In this document: positions 5,533 through 9,517 of the stretch, piece after piece
Numbering within the stretch: position 1 is the stretch's first letter
Layout of the letters: every line of letters begins with the position of its first letter
NCBI GenBank assembly: GCA_026389955.1
Contig: JAPLGY010000406.1
Span: 1-9,517, forward strand
From: Caldilinea sp.
GTDB lineage: Bacteria > Chloroflexota > Anaerolineae > Caldilineales > Caldilineaceae
DNA: 9,517 nucleotides
Reading direction: 5' to 3'
Notes under the pieces: model-generated
The model's input: the letters and a program-made list of their open reading frames with translations, nothing else
Told to the model about the DNA's origin: nothing
The model's database searches: none
Program-made: the position numbers and the translations under genes

Positions 5533-7548
5533 ATGCTGCGTTCACCTGCCCTGTCTCGGCGTTTGTCCTCTGTTTCCACGGCGGAGCGTCTCCTGTGGGG
5601 TGCGTTGCTGTTGGTGGCTTGGGGCCTGCGCCTGCATCTGCTGGATCGCCAGGACATCTGGTGGGACGAGGCCCGCAACATCGAGGTCGCGCTGCGCCCA
5701 CTCACCCAGATAGCGGCTGCCCCCGAACTGGATATCCAGCCCCCCTTGTATTACTGGCTGCTGCACGGCTGGAGTCTTGCCGCAGGGGGGGCTGTGGGGC
5801 AGCTGCCTGCACAGCTGGCCTTTGTCACCCGGCTCTGGAGTGTGCTGGCTGGGGTGGTGGGTGTCGCCTTGCTGGCAGCGCTGGCGCGGCGGGCCGGCGG
5901 TGTGCGGGCTGCGCTGCTGACAGCCCTGCTCGGCGCCCTCTCCCCCTTTTGGCTGGCCGAAAGCCAGGAAAGTCGCATGTACACCACCGGTTTCGCGCTG
6001 CTCACAGCGGCTGCCCTGTTTTTCTGGGAGCACTGGGATCGGCGCTGCCGGGAGAAGGGCGCGCTCTTCAGCCCGGCCTCTCTGCTGTTTGTGTTCTTGA
6101 CGGCCGCAGCTTTGTTTACCCACTACAATGTCCTGTTTGTGCTGCTGGCCTGGTATGGCTGGTGGGGAGGCTGGGCATTGCTGCAGCCGGCGCGTCGAAG
6201 GCTGCTGGGCTCTGTCTGTGCCCATGGGCTGGTGACAGGGCTGCTGCTGCTGCCGCTGGCCCCCATTGCCCTGCGGCAGATCCCAGGCTATGCCAACCCC
6301 AACCTGACCGTGGTCGATGTCGGGGAGTACCTGCGCCAGAACTGGCAGGCCTATCTGGGCGGCTATGCGTTTGACCCGACCCAGGCCAATGGGCTGGCCT
6401 CGCTCTGGCTGGGCGGCGTGGCGGCTGTCGCGCTGGCCGGGCTGCTGCTGACGGCCCGACAGAAGGGGCAGCCAGCGATTCTGGGATTTTTTCTGGCCTG
6501 GCTGGCCGGGGGCCTGACGCTCTACTATCTTGCCGTCCACGACCGCAACGCCTTCCATGTGCGGTATGCCAGTTTTGTCACGCCGGCGCTCTACACGCTG
6601 GTGGCAGTCGGGCTGGCGGCATTTGCCCGGCGAAGTCGTCTGCTGGGCGTGCTGTTGGCAGCCCTCCTGGCCGCCGGGCTGGCGACAGCTGCACACGCCG
6701 ACCTGTACGACCGCCGCTTTGACCGCGAACATATCGCCGAAGTCACCGAATGGCTGCGGCAGCACAGCACGCCCGACGATCTGATCCTGGTCGACCAGAA
6801 ATATCCGTTCGGTTTCTATTACCAGCCCTACGCTGTCGACGCCGTGCAGCTGGCCCCTGCCAACACAGCCCCTGCCAACACAGCCCCTGCGCGCTATCTG
6901 TTCGTCGACATCAACACGCTCGACCAGCAGCTGAACCAATGGGCCGGCACGGCGCAGCGGGTCTTCTGGGTGCAGTGGTTCGAGAGCGATACCGACCCGC
7001 GGCGAGCGGTCCATTTTTTGTTGAACAAATACGGCCGCCACAGCGGAGAAGAGTGGTTCCAGGGCTACGCGATCGACTGGTGGGAGTTGGAGCCGCCGAC
7101 CCAGTTTGAACTGGCACCTGCGCCGCAGCCGCTGACCCTCTCTTTTGCCCAGGCGGTGCAGGTGGTCGAGGTCTCGCTGCCGCAGCGAAGGCTCCCCGCA
7201 GGGACCCCCCTGGCAGTGGCGCTGCGTTGGCAGCGGATACCCACAGGGAGTGTGCTGCGCCCGCTCAAGGCGCGCGTGGCGCTGTATGATACCAGCGGCA
7301 ACCGGCTGGCACAGGCCGACGAACGGCTGCTCAACGACCGCCACCTGGCCCCTGCCCAGTGGCAGCCGACCGACCGCCCGCTCGGCGTCTATCTGCTGCC
7401 GATCCCAGAAGGCCAGCCGCCCGGCCGCTATGCGGTGCGTGTGTTGGTCTACGACGCTGAAAGCCTGGAACCGCTGAACTGGGTGGACGCTGTCGGCACC
7501 CCGGCCGGCATCGAACCGGAGCTGGGCAGGATCGAGATCGGAGAGTAG
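5533..7548 (+). CDS. GT39/ArnT-like membrane glycosyltransferase (GT-C fold)
   Basis: The 671-residue integral membrane protein transfers a sugar, by family from a polyprenyl-phosphate sugar donor, to a lipid, glycan or protein on the outer side of the membrane; donor and acceptor are not known here. After an Arg-rich start and a first helix (about 18-36) comes WWDEAR (43-48), whose acidic pair is the catalytic DE of the first external loop in GT39/PMT-like enzymes. LDIQPPLYYWLLHGW (66-80) is the second family motif. About ten further hydrophobic helices run to about residue 390. The C-terminal 280 residues are soluble: a mixed domain (about 396-530), then a beta-sandwich-like domain (about 535-671). 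An in-frame repeat, APANT-APANT-APA, lies at 441-453. The ATG at 5533 was chosen although it lacks a ribosome-binding site, because no later start fits and the -10 lies just upstream. It heads a tight unit with the aminotransferase, 4 bp downstream. Confidence 0.92.
   Translation: MLRSPALSRRLSSVSTAERLLWGALLLVAWGLRLHLLDRQDIWWDEARNIEVALRPLTQIAAAPELDIQPPLYYWLLHGWSLAAGGAVGQLPAQLAFVTRLWSVLAGVVGVALLAALARRAGGVRAALLTALLGALSPFWLAESQESRMYTTGFALLTAAALFFWEHWDRRCREKGALFSPASLLFVFLTAAALFTHYNVLFVLLAWYGWWGGWALLQPARRRLLGSVCAHGLVTGLLLLPLAPIALRQIPGYANPNLTVVDVGEYLRQNWQAYLGGYAFDPTQANGLASLWLGGVAAVALAGLLLTARQKGQPAILGFFLAWLAGGLTLYYLAVHDRNAFHVRYASFVTPALYTLVAVGLAAFARRSRLLGVLLAALLAAGLATAAHADLYDRRFDREHIAEVTEWLRQHSTPDDLILVDQKYPFGFYYQPYAVDAVQLAPANTAPANTAPARYLFVDINTLDQQLNQWAGTAQRVFWVQWFESDTDPRRAVHFLLNKYGRHSGEEWFQGYAIDWWELEPPTQFELAPAPQPLTLSFAQAVQVVEVSLPQRRLPAGTPLAVALRWQRIPTGSVLRPLKARVALYDTSGNRLAQADERLLNDRHLAPAQWQPTDRPLGVYLLPIPEGQPPGRYAVRVLVYDAESLEPLNWVDAVGTPAGIEPELGRIEIGE
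6853..6890 (+). repeat. In-frame 15-bp tandem repeat in the GT39 gene
   Basis: GCCCCTGCCAACACA occurs twice back to back (6853-6867, 6868-6882), followed by the first 8 bases of a third copy. It encodes APANT twice and then APA, in a loop of the soluble C-terminal region. The copies are identical, suggesting a recent slippage duplication that keeps the reading frame. Confidence 0.9.
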
Positions 7549-7552
7549 ACGC

Positions 7553-8710
7553 TTGGAGAGAACGATTCAACAGCTGGCCTTGTTTCCCTACCTGGAAGCG
7601 CAGGCGTCAGAGCGCCCGCCCGACTTCATCCCCATCTACACGCCGTCGCTGGACGGCCACGAGGAAGCGTACGTGTGCGACGCGGTGCGCAGTGGGTGGA
7701 TCAGCAGCCTGGGCAGCTATGTCACCCGTTTTGAGGAGGAGTTTGCCCGTTTCTGCGGGGTCAACCATGCCGTCAGCGTGAGCAACGGCACAGTGGCGCT
7801 GCATCTGGCGATCCACGCGCTGGGGATCGGAGCGGGCGACGAAGTCCTTGTGCCCAGCTTGACCTTTGTGGCCACCGCCAATGCCGTCCGGTACACCGGG
7901 GCCACCCCGATCTTTGTCGATGTTGACCCGGTGAGCTGGTGTATGGACCCGGAAGATGTGCGTCGGCGGATCACCCCGCGCACACGAGCGATGGTGCCGG
8001 TCCACCTTTACGGCCACCCTGCGCCGATGGTTGCGCTCCGGGCCTTGGCCGCAGAACACCAGCTGTGGGTCATCGAAGACGCCGCCGAAGCACATGGGGC
8101 TGCCATCGACGGTCGCCGGACCGGGGGGTGGGGAGACGTCGGCACCTTCAGCTTTTATGCCAACAAAATCATCACCACAGGGGAAGGGGGGATGCTGACG
8201 ACCGACGACGGTGCGCTGGCTGCGCGCTGCCGTATGCTGCGCGACCATGCCATGCCGCCGCAGCGCCGGTACTGGCACGACGAGGTCGGCTTCAACTACC
8301 GGATGACCAATCTCCAGGCCGCAGTCGGTGTCGCCCAGCTGGAACGCATCCATCACTTTCTGGATCGCAAACGGGCGATCGCAGCGCGCTATCGGCAAGA
8401 GCTGGCTGGACTCCCTGGCATCACCTTCGCTGCCGAACGGCCCGGCTATACCAACGTCTACTGGATGGCTTCGATCCAGGTCGCCCCCCCTTACCCGCTG
8501 GCGCGCGATGCACTGATTCCAGCGCTGCGCAGCCGTGGGATCGACAGCCGTCCGTTCTTTCATCCGCTCGACACACTGCCTCCGTACCGCAGCGACACCC
8601 CCTGCCCGGTGGCTCTTCAACTCAGCCGCAGCGGGCTCAACCTGCCCAGTTCGCCCACACTGACCGACGAGCAGGTGACCTACATCTGTGCGGCGATCCG
8701 CGCCGGGTAG
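7553..8710 (+). CDS. DegT/DnrJ/EryC1/StrS family sugar aminotransferase, perosamine-synthase-like
   Basis: This 385-residue PLP enzyme would transfer an amino group, usually from glutamate, to a nucleotide-activated keto sugar, making an amino sugar for surface glycan. Family landmarks are GWISSLGSYVTRFEEEFA (48-65), SNGTVALHLAIHALGIGAGDE (77-97) for cofactor phosphate binding, VHLYGHPAPM (150-159), IEDAAEAHGA (174-183) with D176 that pairs with the pyridine nitrogen, and FSFYANKIITTGEGGML (199-215) with K205 as the Schiff-base lysine. The NKIITTGEGG form and the HLYGHP motif recall GDP-perosamine synthases, but substrate cannot be assigned. The start is TTG at 7553, 4 bp after the GT39 stop codon, with GGAGAG about 9 nt upstream; the only later Met codons lie well inside the fold. 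Length is normal for the family. Translational coupling to the GT39 gene is likely. Confidence 0.94.
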   Translation: MERTIQQLALFPYLEAQASERPPDFIPIYTPSLDGHEEAYVCDAVRSGWISSLGSYVTRFEEEFARFCGVNHAVSVSNGTVALHLAIHALGIGAGDEVLVPSLTFVATANAVRYTGATPIFVDVDPVSWCMDPEDVRRRITPRTRAMVPVHLYGHPAPMVALRALAAEHQLWVIEDAAEAHGAAIDGRRTGGWGDVGTFSFYANKIITTGEGGMLTTDDGALAARCRMLRDHAMPPQRRYWHDEVGFNYRMTNLQAAVGVAQLERIHHFLDRKRAIAARYRQELAGLPGITFAAERPGYTNVYWMASIQVAPPYPLARDALIPALRSRGIDSRPFFHPLDTLPPYRSDTPCPVALQLSRSGLNLPSSPTLTDEQVTYICAAIRAG

Positions 8711-8711
8711 T

Positions 8712-8741
8712 TTCTGATTTTGTCGAATCTGCACGTACAAT
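8712..8741 (+). promoter_or_regulatory. Internal promoter before the GT2 gene
   Basis: TACAAT (8736-8741) matches the -10 consensus in five of six positions. The best -35 candidate, TTCTGA (8712-8717, 18-bp spacer), is weak. Predicted +1 is 8748, the A of the first in-frame ATG of the GT2 gene. It would allow the GT2 gene to be expressed independently of the upstream pair. Confidence 0.45.
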
Positions 8742-8747
8742 GCAGCC

Positions 8748-9517
8748 ATGAAGAGGGTGTGGGGGGAAGTGAACGAGCACAAAAACAGAGGTGACGTGGA
8801 TGTGTCGGTCGTGTTGCCGACCTACAACGAGCGCGACAACATCTGCGACCTGATCGAGGCGATCCAACATGAGCTGACGCCCACCGGCCACCGCTTTGAA
8901 ATTCTGGTCGTCGACGACAACAGCCCAGATGGGACCGCCGAGGTCGTGCGCCGCCGCTGCGCGCTGGCCGTCGACGGGACGGCGGCGCTGAACAGCCAGG
9001 GGACCCTCCGGCTCTTCGTGCGTACCCAAGACAAAGGGCTGGCCAACTCGATCCGAGACGGGCTGCTGTTGGCCCAGGGACGCACGCTGGTCGTGATGGA
9101 CACCGATTTCAACCACGACCCTGCGCTGATCCCGCAGATGGTGGATCTGCTGCGCTACTACGACCTGGTGATCGGCAGCCGTTTTGTGATGGGGGGGGGC
9201 ATGGAGGATCGGCTGCGCTATCATTTCAGCCAGATCTACAACGTCTTTATCCGTGCGCTGCTGCAAACCCAGATCCAGGACAACCTGAGTGGCTATTTTG
9301 CGGTTCGCCGCCAGCGGCTCTACGAACTGGTCCCGCTCTTTCCTGCCATCTTTTACGGCTACGGCGACTATTTCATCCGTCTGCTGCTGGCAGCGTGGCG
9401 GCAAGGCTGGAAGATCCTCGAAATCCCGGTTTTTTACATCTTGCGCCGTCACGGTGCCAGCAAGACCGGTTTTGGCGCCATTTTCAAACAATATACAGCC
9501 GCTGTGATACGGGTGCG
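8748..9517 (+). CDS. GT2 glycosyltransferase, polyprenol-phosphate-mannose synthase-like, 3' end outside the window
   Basis: The first 256 residues show a GT-A glycosyltransferase of family 2: SVVLPTYNERDNI (20-32), EILVVDDNSPDGTAEVV (51-67) for nucleotide-sugar binding, TQDKGLANSIRDGL (93-106), the metal-binding MDTDFNHDP (117-125) in place of the more usual DADLQHPP, and VIGSRFVMGGGMEDR (141-155). Enzymes of this type transfer mannose or another hexose from an NDP-sugar to polyprenyl phosphate at the inner membrane face, and GT39 enzymes use such lipid donors, which fits the neighbouring gene. The start is uncertain. The ATG at 8748 has no Shine-Dalgarno sequence but coincides with the predicted transcription start. 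GTG at 8796 has AGAGG 4 nt upstream and would give the more typical short N terminus MDVSVVLPTYNE. Any C-terminal membrane part cannot be seen. Confidence 0.92.
   Translation, partial: MKRVWGEVNEHKNRGDVDVSVVLPTYNERDNICDLIEAIQHELTPTGHRFEILVVDDNSPDGTAEVVRRRCALAVDGTAALNSQGTLRLFVRTQDKGLANSIRDGLLLAQGRTLVVMDTDFNHDPALIPQMVDLLRYYDLVIGSRFVMGGGMEDRLRYHFSQIYNVFIRALLQTQIQDNLSGYFAVRRQRLYELVPLFPAIFYGYGDYFIRLLLAAWRQGWKILEIPVFYILRRHGASKTGFGAIFKQYTAAVIRV
9191..9199 (+). repeat. Run of nine G within the GT2 gene
   Basis: Nine consecutive G encode the end of Met and Gly-Gly-Gly in the VIGSRFVMGGGMEDR motif. It is the longest homopolymer I noticed in the window; shorter G or C runs of 7-8 lie at 2010-2016 and 3571-3578. 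The gene is in frame as given. Confidence 0.85.

Noticed and set aside
5542..7344. A 600-codon minus-strand open frame opposite the GT39 gene.
   Set aside because: The protein is Gln/Arg/Pro-rich with no recognisable domain; it is a by-product of GC-rich codon use. Similar antisense frames lie opposite most of the other genes (680-1768, 2008-2913, 7607-8782, 8637-9491).
1..9517. A defence system, mobile element or toxin-antitoxin pair.
   Set aside because: All seven genes have a housekeeping, wall, DNA-binding or glycan assignment or an unknown ParB-like fold; no transposase, integrase, nuclease, terminal inverted repeats or direct repeat array was seen.

Overview
The window is GC-rich, densely packed bacterial DNA. 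It looks most like Chloroflexota (Anaerolineae/Caldilineae type). That placement is an inference from the mix of protein families and cannot be proven from the sequence alone. It holds seven protein genes; the two at the edges (pyruvate kinase and a family 2 glycosyltransferase) run out of the window. I see no RNA gene, insertion sequence, CRISPR array or phage gene.

Left half, minus strand (4592 down to 1). A membrane-anchored lytic transglycosylase is followed after 33 bp by a stand-alone six-bladed GyrA C-terminal-type beta-pinwheel protein with no gyrase catalytic domain; the two are probably one transcript ending at a hairpin plus T-run at about 1884-1913. A second minus-strand unit then starts from an extended -10 promoter: a ParB-like/DUF4032-like protein followed after 53 bp by pyruvate kinase.

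Centre (4593-4769). A 177-bp divergent promoter region separates the transglycosylase from a plus-strand GNAT acetyltransferase. The acetyltransferase resembles the N-terminal half of YhcX-type GNAT/carbon-nitrogen-hydrolase fusions, without the hydrolase half.

Right half, plus strand (5533 to the end). A GT39/ArnT-like membrane glycosyltransferase, a DegT/DnrJ/EryC1 sugar aminotransferase (4-bp gap) and a polyprenol-phosphate-mannose-synthase-like GT2 (37-bp gap) form a likely surface-glycan module. GT2 enzymes of this kind make lipid-phosphate sugars, GT39/GT-C enzymes use such donors, and the aminotransferase would make an amino sugar.

The most interesting signals are: (1) -10 elements placed 6-9 nt before an ATG with no Shine-Dalgarno sequence, suggesting leaderless or near-leaderless mRNAs (clearest for the transglycosylase, with a perfect TTGACA, a 17-bp spacer and predicted +1 on the A of ATG); (2) the orphan GyrA pinwheel with an altered GyrA box; (3) the transglycosylase architecture, with predicted cytoplasmic Ig-like domains, one membrane helix and an external SLT domain; (4) a perfect 15-bp palindrome over the -35 of the GT39 gene; (5) a 15-bp tandem repeat that duplicates a stop codon and builds a terminator.
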